Shown here in pieces: positions 35,077-46,253 of a stretch of DNA of 64,000 nt; positions within the stretch are counted from its first letter, which is position 1; every line of letters begins with the position of its first letter. This DNA is from Ischnura elegans (Eukaryota > Arthropoda > Insecta > Odonata > Coenagrionidae). Where the stretch lies: positions 80,859,907 through 80,923,906 of the forward strand of contig NC_060249.1 in assembly GCF_921293095.1 (NCBI RefSeq), given 5' to 3'. The translations under genes and the position numbers were made by a program. The notes beneath the pieces were generated by a model. That model saw only the letters and a program-made list of their open reading frames with translations, made no database searches and was not told the DNA's origin.

Positions 35077-35293
35077 ATATTTGTACATAATAATTTCAAT
35101 GATGGAAACTGTATTTTTTTATTTGTGTATAGTTAATATGTTTTCTTGCTCTGCAGTCTGATGAAGCTGTAATTTCTGTTCTATTTTTACGTTTTTGAAT
35201 TTGTAAATAGTATTGTAAAAGGATTTTGTGTTTATTTGGAATTTGTGCGATTGCATTTTGTGTATATTATTTATATGTTTAGCGCTATGTAAA

Positions 35294-35299
35294 AATAAA
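35294..35299 (+). promoter_or_regulatory. polyadenylation signal AATAAA
   Basis: A canonical AATAAA about 220 bp past the last transposase codon, within the element and followed by a T-rich stretch. It is the likely 3' processing site of the transposase transcript. Confidence 0.5.
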
Positions 35300-35912
35300 T
35301 TATACTTGTTTTAAAAATTTTTTTTTCATTTATAAATCCTGCTAGAAACTGTGTTAGTTCTTTCTGCAAAATTTCGTAACGAAATTTAAAAAAATATTAG
35401 ATTCAAATGTCAAAATAGCATACAACATATTTCATTCTATTATTTCACAGGACAGAAGAACGAGTGCGGGAAATAGCTATTTAGCCGTTGTAGTTTTAGC
35501 AGATCGCGTTTTTAGCAGAAAAATATCAGCATTTGCAAAATAATTACAAAATTGATAAATTATGACTCTATGGAATTTTAAATAAAAATAAGACTTCATA
35601 TTGCATTACTATATTTGAAAGGCTTTGCATTTTTTCTCAGCAAAAGGGGTAGCTAAAAACTTAGGAGAGATATATGGTCGTAAAGGGGCGTTGATACTAC
35701 CCTGCACAACTCAGAGCGGCCTCAAGCGTATGGCTGAGGACGTGAATTCACGTCCGTTGAAAAAATTTAAATTTTTAGCATTAAAAAATTTTTTTTTTTT
35801 AATTCCTGAAGAATAATTGTTTCTTAGGTGCAGTATTACTGAAAAACCCAAAAAAATGCATTCAGTCAGGGAAAAGCAATACAAAAAATAGCCTCAGCGT
35901 TGAAAGGGTTAA

Positions 35913-36310
35913 GGGTACATAGCTGTAAACAGTCGTTAAACTTTATCAAGTATGGGACGTGTTTTATGAGTCAGAATTTAATTGAGGCTCGAACATATTG
36001 CCTGATGATGCGCGAAAAGACTCGCCTTCTTTTCCACTGGAGGACACTTCTTGGAAAACGATTAAGAGAGTCAATCCTCAACTTTAACACCCGCGGACGT
36101 TTCCTACCAGCTTTGAGACGGAGCACGCACTACTCATCCTTCAGGAATGGGCACGGGACCTGTGAAGGAGGAAAGATGTGCATTGGATGAGACTCCGTTG
36201 ACCGTTAAATGTTGCCCCCGGATAAAAAATTAATGCTAGAGTCTCAACGCTGCATTCGGGCCAAAGGTTCGGAGGCCTTCCAAGGAGTTAAACACGCTTC
36301 CGCCATCGTG
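35913..36310. other. unassigned flank of the piggyBac element
   Basis: An open frame (35900-36190) overlaps the element end and has no recognisable motif. Confidence 0.45.
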
Positions 36311-37155
36311 GATTGAATTCCTAGAACTGAGAGGAAAGACAGGGAATTGAAAGGTAAGAGCGGGGATTATCACGACCGAGCAACTGTGTCGCACATCGCT
36401 CATCGGACTAAGTTTTCAGAGAACCGATCGTACCCAATGGGGTCGATCACTCAGACACGATATTGCAATTCATTAAAAGACTTCGGTAGATGGAAGGTTA
36501 AGTTAAGATAAGTTACGCTGGAAAATTATTTTCCTTACTCAGCCAAGGTTTCATAGGTGTCGTTTCAGGGTTCGAGGTTTACTTAAATAGGTTTACTGGT
36601 TCCTTTCCAACGATGTCCTGCAATTTTCCCGGAAGTTCTGAGAGGGAGGAAACTATCTATCACCCAAGTTAAAAATAAAAAAAGTTGCCCCCCAATTACA
36701 TGAGTTGAAAACGTCACTTTAGAATTCCGGTTCATGAGCTCATTCATGGAGAACCGCTCATAGAGGGAAGGGATCGCTGGAAAAATTGTAAATAGAAACG
36801 AACCACACGAGAGCGATGCGAAGAAGAGCTGAGAAGCAATGAACCGCTCAGCAAGAATGAGTGACGTCATCAAATTGTAACGAAAGGTCAAGGCCGTAGA
36901 TTTCTTCCCCTGGATACTTCGAAAAATATGTGATCCAAAAACGGAATATCACGTGTCTCTTTCATTTTCAAACTCTGTCAGAATCGAAAATCTAAAAAAT
37001 CACGAAGGAGCTCATTCCTGGAACTCGCAAGAATGATGGAGTAGGTATTGAAAAGTGAGAGATATGATTCTCGTGCAAATATGCCACCCATCGCGCATCG
37101 GGCTGAGTTTTCAGGAAACCGATCACACCCGGATGGACACTCACGCCATTGAGAA
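36311..37155 (+). repeat. diverged direct duplication (~140 bp units)
   Basis: Units at about 36311-36460 and 37005-37155 share ATTCCT-GAACT, GTATTGAAA-like/AATTGAAAGGTAAGAG-like blocks, CATCG-GCATCGG-CT, AGTTTTCAG-GAAACCGATC and GATCACTC-like sequence. The intervening ~540 bp has a TGACGTCA motif at 36862-36869 and no gene. Confidence 0.6.
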
Positions 37156-37334
37156 CGAGTAGGTGGGCTCAAAAAGGCAGTTAGGGTTTCCAGGAAGGGA
37201 TGAAATGAAAACAACATCCACATTAGTGTGCCATCTACGAGATACGGTTTAATGGACATCATGATAATGTGCTCTCTCATTCAGTAGAACCCAGGCGTCC
37301 CCTTTTTACATTTTCCTCTCCGATGTTCCAGTCT

Positions 37335-37593
37335 TCAATGCGCCACATCAATCTCTTCTCCAAGCCTATTCAAAAGCTCTGCTCTATTTCCTTCCCCTTC
37401 TCTTCCTACTAACTGAAGGCCATTTCCTTCTATCACTCTAAATTTCTCCCACCTCCCCTCATCGTACGTCCAGGTACACTATTACGGGAGCAAAAAATAT
37501 TTGTTCTCTGCAGCGATTACGATACTCTTCCGCGGTCTTATTTTTCTTCTCCACTTTTACATACCTTATATTATTATCTTTCCTTCGCCTCAT
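37335..37593 (-). pseudogene. unrecognised coding remnant, two frames
   Basis: On the minus strand, ATG at 37593 opens a 44-residue frame (MRRRKDNNIRYVKVEKKNK, then TAEEYRNRCREQIF) that stops at 37459-37461. A second frame overlaps (37472 to 37335) and reads WTYDEGRWEKFRVIEGNGLQ, then LVGREGEGNRAELLNRLGEE, before a stop. The amino-acid composition looks like real protein (charged, few Cys, balanced), unlike the random frames around. I do not recognise the family. It may be a mobile-element ORF, as LINE remnants are close by, with one frameshift. Confidence 0.4.
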
Positions 37594-38079
37594 TTCGCTT
37601 TCCAGTTATAAAACTAAAGTTTGTTACATTTAAGACCCAGAGTTTTCTGGAGATTTTCCCCGTGAATTGCTAAGTTGTGATTGTTTTCCTCTACTTTACC
37701 GGAGTGCAGAGTGGTATGTAGAGCGTTTTTTTTTCGATCATAAGAAACATAAAATGTTATGAAATTAGCGTTTCAATTTTAATGGAAAATTGATCAAAAA
37801 TATAAAAATTTCCTAATTCCAACTTCAGCTTTGGAAGCATGTCATTTTCTCAACAAATTGGCGTTGAAAGTGAGAGAATTTTCATTTTTAAAATAAATTG
37901 GTGTGAAGGCTTCATTTATACGCTATTTACCTTTGCAACAGAATCGAGAGAGAGAGACTGGAAAAATAGGCTTCTCTGGTCACCCTGAGCCTCCGTCTTT
38001 AATATCTCATACGACTCCAACCCAGTTGTCCATCCTCTTCATGATCGCGTCGAGCTATTTTCTCTACCTTTCTCTCGGA

Positions 38080-38200
38080 ACTCTTCAGAGATTCTTCAGT
38101 CCTTCCACCACGCCCCCATCATTCGTCTCCACGCCTGCATTTCACATTCCTTCGTCTTCCTTCTTCCTCATCTCAGTGTTCACGTTTCCTCCCCATTTAC
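38080..38200 (-). pseudogene. LINE RT C-terminal remnant
   Basis: Minus-strand frame: GEET*TLR*GRRKTKECEM, then QAWRRMMGAWWKD*RISEEF (asterisks mark stops). This aligns by eye with the ETWTLRKEDE...FEMWxWRRMLxISWKDRxSNEEV block of LINE reverse-transcriptase ends, as in the copy at 15839. Three in-frame stops; dead. Confidence 0.55.
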
Positions 38201-38228
38201 AAACACAGCCTCTATCAGACTTCGCTTA

Positions 38229-38683
38229 AGCCTGAATCACACGATCATTTTTTTTCGTCGCGAAAGTGATCACTATCGAGATCACTTTTCCCGTCGCGAA
38301 AGCAATCGCTCTAGTGATCATTTTTCTGAATCACACGGTCACTCCCGCCGCCGCTCTTCGCATCATTTCCAATATCACAGCTCGTTGTCAAAGGACCCAC
38401 ATCACGAAATTAAATAGCGTGTTTGTTTATTTATGTCGTTCCCACAATTGTCAAACGTTGCGCTGCAATCGCTCCATAGGGGAATGCGTTCCGATTGGCT
38501 GATATGGGGTTTTAGTGACGGTTTTAGCGATGGAAAAAGCGACCGGACGAGTGATGAAAAATAGCGATGGGAATCCTCATCGCGATCGCGAAAAACAATT
38601 GCCGCCGACGATCATTTTGCGCAGTGATCGCGATAGTGATCACTTTCGCGACGAAAAAAAAAAATGATCGTGTGATTCAGGCT
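38229..38683. mobile_element. Harbinger-like MITE (455 bp)
   Basis: The inverted ends read AGCCTGAATCACACGATCA on both strands, followed by a T run and CGTCGCGAAAGTGATCACTA, so the arms are at least 55 bp. TTA flanks both sides (38226-38228 and 38684-38686), as expected for a 3 bp PIF/Harbinger-type duplication. Inside, the end motif recurs (TGAATCACACGGTCAC near 38331), and GCGAT / ATCGC motifs are abundant. No transposase. Confidence 0.85.
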
Positions 38684-38686
38684 TTA

Positions 38687-40620
38687 GAACAAAATCTTTC
38701 TGCACGCAATTATAATATCCATTCTTCAGATGCAGTCTTCGGGATTCTAATCGTTTCTTTTATTTCCCGCAAAAATCTACGTTAACTTTTCAAGACACTT
38801 ATGAGTTATATCAGTTTATCTATTTCCTCACCGTTCAGTAATAGCTTAATCTTATTCTCTTTTTCTACTCGAATGTTTTGGTTTTTCCTTTTTCAGGCCT
38901 CGAGCTCGATATTTTACAACAATAATACCTTTTTCCCGTCATCCTTTTCCCACTCTCCTGGCATTACTACCATATCACTCGCACTCCCAATGCATGAGTA
39001 ATTTTTTCACCCATATTCCCGCACTAACCCCATCCCTTAAGCTTTCCTTGATATTCCCACCAAGTACACTCAATGTGAAATGTGCGTCCCACATACTCGT
39101 ACATGTCGGACAGCGGCCAGTAGTAAGCTGACGTAACGGCCCACAGTTCTTGTATAAGGAATTCTTGCAGAGGAAAATTATCATAATATAGAAATATAAC
39201 ACCACAAAGATATTTTTCGTTCTACGTAAGTTCAAGATTTTTCATGGATTGTGTGATCAGTTAATTAGTTCATTCTTATTCAGCCTACACGAAGAAAAGG
39301 CTGTTCATTTTATTCGTGTCTAGGAGTTTCAAATTCACTGCTACCCTCATTTATACTTTATATGCTTATTATTCCATTCAGGACAGCGTAACTAAAACCA
39401 CACATCCTATTATGTGCTCATCAATGAAATTTGTTGTTTAATTATAATTTGGAGAAATCTAACATAGGTCCATTACTCACATATTTGCGTGGGAAGGACC
39501 TATGCGAATTGAAATTTTTAAGCGTGATATCATTAAAAGTATGGATTTCTTCAGGAAAAGAGGAGTAACTTCAACGCCTATATTCACCCATGCCTCGATT
39601 TCACGTCAATGAAGCGAAGCCATTTAAAAGTTCATGTTTCACATATTTTCGTGGTACATGTCCTTGAAGTCCTGTCCATTTGACTGAAACTCGTTCCTTA
39701 CAATGGAATCTAAAAACCTTTACATATAACCATATGATTCGGAAACTTTTTCTTTAAATTAGCATTAGAAATAATCAAAGAAAAATTATCCGGAGCACTG
39801 ATTGCTCCATTTCCATTCATTGTATCCATTTTTTCTTCCTGTCGGCAGATTGCTGGAAAGCTATGCCCTCTGTGCTTGCTATTGCCCTCGGCAACTCTGT
39901 CACCGAAACCACTCGACTCGGCATTCGTAATGCTACTCTAAACACTCGAGTCGAGTACCAACTACTTGAATGGACTGGAACTTTCGAGTACTCACACATC
40001 CTTAATATTAAATATATATCTAATATCTTCATGGAAGCCACCCATCATCATAACAATCAATTTCATTTCATTTTGTTTTATTTCAGTGACAAGTGACGGC
40101 CAATTCTTTAGTCTACTGCCTCGGAAATTAAAGGTGCTTGGAGATAATATGTCACCATCAAAAACGCAGTCGATCCAGCTGAATCGAAAACCAGAATAAG
40201 GTAAAGTACCAACTGAATAATGTCATGAATAATATGAATAACAAAGAATTCACTCAGTCACTACCTTGAAGTGAGAGCCAAAAAATTGAGGAAGTTTAGC
40301 TACAATAGGTATTGAGGAAAAAAATGGAAAATGTATGGAACGATTATCATTTCATTAACGCGGATCGAAAAAAAGGGGATGAAAACACAAATTTCATTAG
40401 AAAATCAAAATGCCGTAATCTGCAACCACCTACAGGATAGTAATTTTGATTTCCTCTTCTCACATACATCTTATTCCCTTTCCTTTTCCACTCGTGGCTT
40501 GCTTTCAAAATCCCATTTCCTCTCAGATGCGCTGTAAAAGGGTATAAAGGCACTAATCTAATGAATTCAGCTCAACAAAAAATGGTCGAGCCGCGTTACT
40601 TCAGATTCAACGAAACCTCT
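38687..40620. other. unassigned AT-rich DNA
   Basis: A minus-strand frame near 38975-39235 has some protein-like segments (GGNIKESLRDGVSAGIWVKK) but no recognisable family. Otherwise nothing seen. Confidence 0.4.
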
Positions 40621-41030
40621 CGCAGCCGGTCTTAATGGGCAACGCCGAGCTCTTCCCTTGAGCCAATTTTGGGTGGAAGAATCTCCGAGGCTAGGGATTC
40701 TGGGGGAGAGGAAGTGATACCATCTCCGCGCAGTAGTAGACAGCTTGGCACATTCCTCGCGACGGGCGGTGACGTCATCGGGGGTGCATCCGGTGTCCCT
40801 AGCGCGTGTCTCCCGCCCACGGACGACTAATTAAATCAGCAACACTCCCCCTTGACCGCATGCTCCTTCCTCGACCGTCTTCCCCCACACGTCTGCCGGC
40901 ATCCAGACTGCTTGACCACCACAGATAGCACCGCAGAAGCGCGCCGGGGAATAGATAACATCCTTTCCATAAAAAAAGCTTCGTCGGCTCGGCTCACAAT
41001 GGCCTACGGTCACAACTACCAATAGAATAT
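40621..41030. other. GC-rich patch with a CRE-like site
   Basis: GC and CpG are raised between about 40640 and 41010. It includes the perfect CREB/ATF-type palindrome TGACGTCA at 40770-40777 in GCGGTGACGTCATCGG. It could be a regulatory region, but no gene start is visible. Confidence 0.3.
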
Positions 41031-41260
41031 CTTCATGTCTCTTTTCAAGATGATCAACATCCGCTCCGCGATTTTTTTTTCCTCGGCTTCATTCGCACTT
41101 TCTCCCTATCCAGCAGAGATTTATAACTGAATAGCAGGCGATAACTTGGCCGCTCAGCTCTTTTGTATCAGCAGCTTTTAATCAAGCGTCTACCATTCTG
41201 TTTATTCGAGAAAAAACTAAATAACTTGCGATTAATCACCGATTTCCGCCCATTCAAGCA

Positions 41261-41334
41261 CAGTTATGCAAATTCATCAAGGATATTTTGCATAACTGAG
41301 AGTAAAACACACAATGACTCAAATTGTGAGTCAT
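41261..41334. repeat. two adjacent short hairpins
   Basis: CAGTTATGCAAA at 41261-41272 pairs with TTTGCATAACTG at 41287-41298. Then AATGACTCA pairs with TGAGTCATT around 41312-41334. Both stems contain sequences resembling factor sites (ATGCAAA octamer-like; TGACTCA AP-1-like). Function unknown. Confidence 0.6.
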
Positions 41335-42689
41335 TTTACGGCCCATTTACGCCGCATTATGCTCAATACATTCAAGGTTTAAGCGGTATCCGGGGAGCTA
41401 AACAGCATTGTTATCTCAAGAAAATCCATCTTACACTTCATAAAGGTTCCACTGAAATAGAGAAATTTCCGAAATAACCATTCTAAACTGAAAAGCGTTG
41501 CAGCCCTTTGATTCAAATTCCTAAGAACTCGGTCATTACATTAGCCCATAAAACATTCATTTCAAAGCCTTGTTAACTTTCATCGAAGAAAATAAAATGC
41601 TAGTTTATTACGGAATCTACTATTAAAACGTCGGCCGATACACTAGGAGTCCTTATAATTATTAAAATATGTAGTGCCGTTGTGAATCAAATGAAATTAA
41701 GAGGAGCACAAAAAAAACCCTCGAAATCTAAGTGGTCACTAATTACTTCAAATTTAATGAATAACAATAACATTAGGTTTGCAATACTATATAGGCAAGA
41801 ATATTAAGTAACTCCGACAATCGCAAGTCACTCTGTGTAAGTCGTAGCAAAAGTCTTTATGCACAATGAGTAAAGTAACAATGTAAGGAAATATGATGAC
41901 AAAAACAACGTTATTTTCACTAAGGTAAATTACAAAACATACATTATATCATTAATCCATGCCAAATGTGACGGCATTCAAAGGAAAAATCTCTATAATG
42001 GTAGTAATGAAGCCGCTGATTGATGTTAATGGCGTAGTTATCCATTTGCTATCTCCCATTGTCGGTCTCAAGAAATAAATGCTTAGCTGTGGCTTCGGTA
42101 AGAGAAAAATGACGTATTAAGTTTGACCTCTTGAATCATAGTTTACACTTGGAAGAGAGCATAAATAAAAGCAAAAATTACTAATGTAAGTTATCTGTGC
42201 TACATACATTTTTCAGTACCACTATATTGCAGAACTAACGCATATTCCAGCATAAGTGAGTCACATACTTTTGTAAATGACCGTTCTCTGAGAACGTAGG
42301 TGATTTAAATTGGCTGTAAAAGATAGCAGACCCCAAGGTGAAAATCTCAGGAAAAAAACGCATAATAATGCAGTAAAATGTCATCGCTAAAATTTATTGT
42401 TAGTGCAAATCAGATCCCATCTAATTATTGAAGGAAACTTTCAATGCCTGAAGGATTAATACAGCTTATATTTCTCTAATAAAGTGGTTTTTAATGTCGG
42501 ACATATAATATTTATTTATTAAGGATATCCTTCCGGAGAAGGTAAGTTAATATAGTGGAATTTGGGAATAACTTCGGCCTGCCTCCCTTCCCGCGTAGAA
42601 CTTCGCTCTTTATTTCTCTAAAAGATCGTTGTCTTTCATAACATAAAAAATCCTATTATTTTCCTCCTCTTTCCCAGCTTGGCTATTTA
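41335..42689. other. unassigned AT-rich DNA
   Basis: No recognisable feature. Confidence 0.5.
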
Positions 42690-42719
42690 TTCTTCCCTCT
42701 AGCACGGTCTCACTCGCTC

Positions 42720-42830
42720 CACCGTCTCCGACGAATTTCCTCGCGAAGTTTCCTCTCCACACCCACCAAATCTAGCACCTTGTCGCTCTTCTTCCACTCC
42801 CTCCACTTCACTTTCTCCTCAACACACACA
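42720..42830 (-). pseudogene. LINE RT C-terminal remnant
   Basis: Minus-strand frame EKVKWREWKKSD, then KVLDLVGVERKLREEIRRRR, then WSE and a stop. This matches the 'NEEVLxLVGExRxLLEEIRRRRxxWIGHVLR' segment near the end of arthropod LINE reverse transcriptases. The upstream ETW motif region is degraded. Dead fragment. Confidence 0.6.
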
Positions 42831-42880
42831 GTTCGAAAGCCGCCAGTATTTGCTAGTTCTCATTCTTCTGTATCCACGTT

Positions 42881-44985
42881 TCTGCACAGCAATGCGCTAC
42901 TCTCTCGCGCAGACACTTCAATAGTTTTCTTTGTACAACCACCTCTCATCAACTCTTTCCTATTCATGAATGTTTTTTTTCTACAAATGAAAATTTTTCC
43001 TGATATTCATATCGATGCATATTCCCCTTGCCTCGTATTTACTGCCCAAATACTCCCACCTGCTCAGGTTCGTGCCCATCTATATTTAGATCGATCCTCA
43101 TATTTCTTGCCCTTGGTGCTTTACAAATCCACAATACTTTAAATATTCTGGAGAATTGTCTCCATGCCATAGTGTTTCCCTGTTCACCAAACGCATCGAC
43201 AAGTTCACATACGTGGCATGCAAAAAACTCGAATCGAGCCTCCGACTGTCCGAAAATTTTCGGTTAATTGTCATGGGAATCAAGAAAAACAGTAGGCATT
43301 GTGGTCTACGATGAGGCCTGTAAAGCAAAAGGATTACGGCTGAAATACTGGCCAAGAGTAATTTTTGCCCATAGCGACGAATGAGATTTAACCGCCGTTA
43401 ATGTGGCAGCTATAAAATATACCGCATTAATCGGAGATTGCATCCCTTTCTCCAAATGGCGAATCAACTCTTGATCATTCGCAAATCTCTTTGATATAAG
43501 CATAAATTCACCCAATTCAACTCCCGATAATAAATAATTTGATGATAACTTTTAAACTTTCATAATAACTCCTTGCATATAAATGATTTAATACAGCAAA
43601 TTAAAAATTATAAACGCAACAAAAACTCGTAATGCAATGTACTCGTTTAGTTTTTCTCACTTGAAAATTTTGAATGGAAGTGAAGATAAACATTCATTAG
43701 AGAAACATTAGGAACAAAATCTTTACTTAATTTTTAGAGTGAAAATGGAGTTATTATCATCACAATTCTGGAGGACAAGTAAGAAAAAACAAGTGCTAAT
43801 ATTGATTAGCTTAAGTGTAATGGAAGAGTGGAGGGAGATTTTTCAAGAACTTCTGCCACAAAGAGGGTATTGTAAAAATTATCAATGTCTTTTCTTTCTG
43901 GCACACCTTAACCTGTCTCTCCGTCTTCCCAAGCTGTGAAATTTATCTCAAATTGAAACCTTGAAGCCTTTTCCATCATGCATGCATGCGTTCGTAAATG
44001 AGCCATGCTATAAAAGTCAAATAAGGAAAACATACCCAAGCGCGTCGCGTTAAATCGCTCATTGAAATGGCAACACATTCCTTATTGACCGAGGTCATTC
44101 GAAATTTTATTGCTAATTGCACGATTGCTTATTGCGGCAAGCAATGATCATATCTGAATTGCACTGTTCTCCCGATAAGTCTATCGGGAAAATGCGAGCC
44201 GGGTCTGAACCTTCATTAAGCAATGAAAACATTGTGTATCTCTCCTCGGTAAATTAGGATAGTGACAACATCATTCAAAATATTTTTAAGAGGCAAAGGA
44301 GATAGTAAAGTTTTCACGAACTCATGGCAACACCACAAAGTTCTTTGATGAACAGAAACTCATAACCGTTCAGCAATGGAATGCTTGTAATTGAGCAAAA
44401 GTGACTCGGAAAATCAGAGACTTCTACACATACATCGTAGCCACTGAAATCTACCTGAATAACTGCTTTAGGTCCAATTTAGCATCAACGAGGATCTAGC
44501 AAAAAAAGAATACTAAACCAAAATATACTATCATTTCTTTAATTAAGATACATGTTGTATTTTTTTGTAATATAGTTTAAAAGGTTTTATGTTACGAAAT
44601 GCTATTAAACGAGAAAAACTACATCATATGGACGTTCATCTGAAGGCCCAAGAGATGAAAGATAGGAAGCTTTCCCTGCCACAGAAAATGAAGCTAACTA
44701 TATTCGTTCCCAGCAAACATGCTTTACTGACTGTGAATACATTTTTTTATTTTACCCTTCATGTAGAAATTTGTACAAAACTATAGCGTGCTAGCCTTCG
44801 AACAACCCGAATAAATAACCTCGAGGTGCGAGGCGGCTTAGGGAAGGAACTGGCCCCTGTCCCGAAAAATGTGAGTTAATCACACACCTTAGGTTAAAAT
44901 CAGAGTTAGCTGAAGCCTTACTAACCTAACCAACCTTCTGGTTTGGTCACCAAGCGAGTGAGCGCAATTTTATGCAATGTATCCA
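42881..44985. other. unassigned AT-rich DNA
   Basis: No feature recognised; short frames only. Confidence 0.5.
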
Positions 44986-45186
44986 TGATAAAACTACAAA
45001 AAACACTTTAATAATAAAACTCAACTACCGACCATGGTTTCAAAATTCTATGTCATTTTTAAGACTTCTTCGCTTAGCTTAACTTAGCTTCGTCATTCTC
45101 ATTCGACCCAGTTGTTTGATGACATAGAACGTAGCTGAGTTTTGTAGTAAAGTGTGGAAATTGCCATTTGTAATTTTTATCATGGA
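44986..45186. repeat. inverted repeat, ~70 bp arms
   Basis: The left arm (44986-45055) starts CATGATAAAACTACAAA and ends TTCTATGTCAT. The right arm (45118-45186) starts ATGACATAGAA and ends TTTTTATCATGG. The arms share CACTTTA and AAAACTCA blocks. The spacer contains a TTAGCTT repeat. Possibly a small non-autonomous element. Confidence 0.7.
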
Positions 45187-45359
45187 TATATCGCATTTCC
45201 ACCGAGTCAAGCCTCAAACGACTTCATAAGTCTATGCAATGTCGTATGAGAAGCCGCATAAAATTCTAAGAATAACGAATTTTATCAAGCCCCCTTCCAG
45301 AAACATCAAGTTCTTCATTTTTTATTCGTTGTCAATCACAAATTTGTTACTTATTGCTC

Positions 45360-45545
45360 ATCATCATAACTGGTCAACAATCCTAGGATTGGTTTGACGC
45401 AGCTCTCCACTCAGTTCTCCTATCAGCTAATCTTTTCACACCTACGTAATTCTTCTCTTTCACATCTCTCTTTACTTGTTCCATATATTTTGTCCGAGGT
45501 CTTCCTTTTCCATTCTTGCCTTCCACTTGCCCTACTACTTATTGC
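45360..45545 (-). pseudogene. LINE 3' end, minus strand
   Basis: Minus-strand frame GRPRTKYMEQVKRDVKEKN, then YVGVKRLADRRTEWRAASNQ-S and TAG, followed by TTGACCAGTTATGATGATGA. It is the same family as 16960-17165 and 53697-54180, and its 3' tail also ends in ATG/TGA repeats. It is the cleanest copy of the C-terminus in the window but is truncated a few codons upstream. Confidence 0.8.
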
Positions 45546-45629
45546 TATATCAGTATTTTTTCGTAGATAACACCCACAAACAATATTGGGTTGCTAACAA
45601 TTTCCTGCAAACCTTGCTGGAAAGCTCCC

Positions 45630-46090
45630 CAAGTGACTGTGGTTTGCTTTTACGCGTTGATCCGCGGTTGGGACTATGGTGGAAGGTTGCTCCTGCAGCC
45701 GCCGTTGTTGAGATGAGGAGGATGGGCGAGCGAGCAAAGAGGAGAGGGGAAGAGTGAGGTCGAAGGGGAGGAGGGGGAGAGGGCGTTCGAAAGAGTCCAG
45801 CCCAGACTGCTGGTCACCGGCCAAGGCTGCTTGCTCCATTCTATGCGAATAGGGAGGGGAGAAGGATGTGGGAAGCGTTGCTTGAAAGTCACGGGGGACG
45901 TGGGAGAGAGGGAGAGGGAGGGAATGGTATTGTACGCAATGGCTTCTTCTTCTTCCCTCATCCTTACGTACGCGAGCAAGAAATTCCACACAAAGCATCG
46001 GCCATCTCTCTCTCTCTCCCTCAACGCCCCCACTCCTTCTCAAGGGCTATCAGCCGCGACCTTTTCAAAAAGTGGGGAGGGAGCGACCAC
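45630..46090. other. GC-rich, purine-biased patch
   Basis: A strong purine bias on the plus strand (GAGG-rich) keeps several frames open on the minus strand, up to 149 codons. No motif is recognised. It could be exonic or regulatory. Confidence 0.3.
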
Positions 46091-46207
46091 GTCATAAAAT
46101 ACTTCGAAAGTCTCCTCAAACCGTGGAGGGATCCAGACTGTGGAGGAGAAATGACTGGGAAAGGAAATGGATTCGCAAAGATCTAAATAACAAATTTAGC
46201 TGCCATC

Positions 46208-46253
46208 TAGCGTAGTAAACCTGCGCTGCAGCGACAGCAGGTTTATTACGCTA
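46208..46253. repeat. hairpin, 17 bp arms
   Basis: TAGCGTAGTAAACCTGC pairs with GCAGGTTTATTACGCTA (one mismatch) around a 12 nt loop. Isolated in non-coding DNA; possibly the end of a MITE. Confidence 0.8.

Larger units (their letters stand above)
32043..35912 (+). mobile_element. piggyBac-like transposon, complete ends
   Basis: Both ends carry TTAA (32043-32046 and 35909-35912), the target site of piggyBac elements. They start with CCCTTTC on each strand (left CCCTTTCCGCGCGGCTGG, right CCCTTTCAACGCTGAGGC). Just inside each end is the palindrome GGACGTGAATTCACGTCC (32063-32080 left; 35738-35755 right), with a 16 bp version at 32106-32121. The 3.87 kb interior holds a broken transposase on the plus strand and a 3' AATAAA at 35294. 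Size and layout match full-length animal piggyBac elements, so the ends are whole but the gene is not. Confidence 0.9.

Noticed and set aside
35999..36030. CTGATGATGCGCGAAAAG resembles a hammerhead core
   Set aside because: No flanking stem complementarity and no repeat structure, unlike the 28.7 kb locus; likely chance.
41163..41477. 104-codon plus-strand frame
   Set aside because: It runs through two DNA hairpins and has no recognisable domain.
45594..46043. 149-codon and 119-codon minus-strand frames
   Set aside because: They result from strong purine bias on the plus strand. The predicted products are low-complexity Ser/Pro/Leu.
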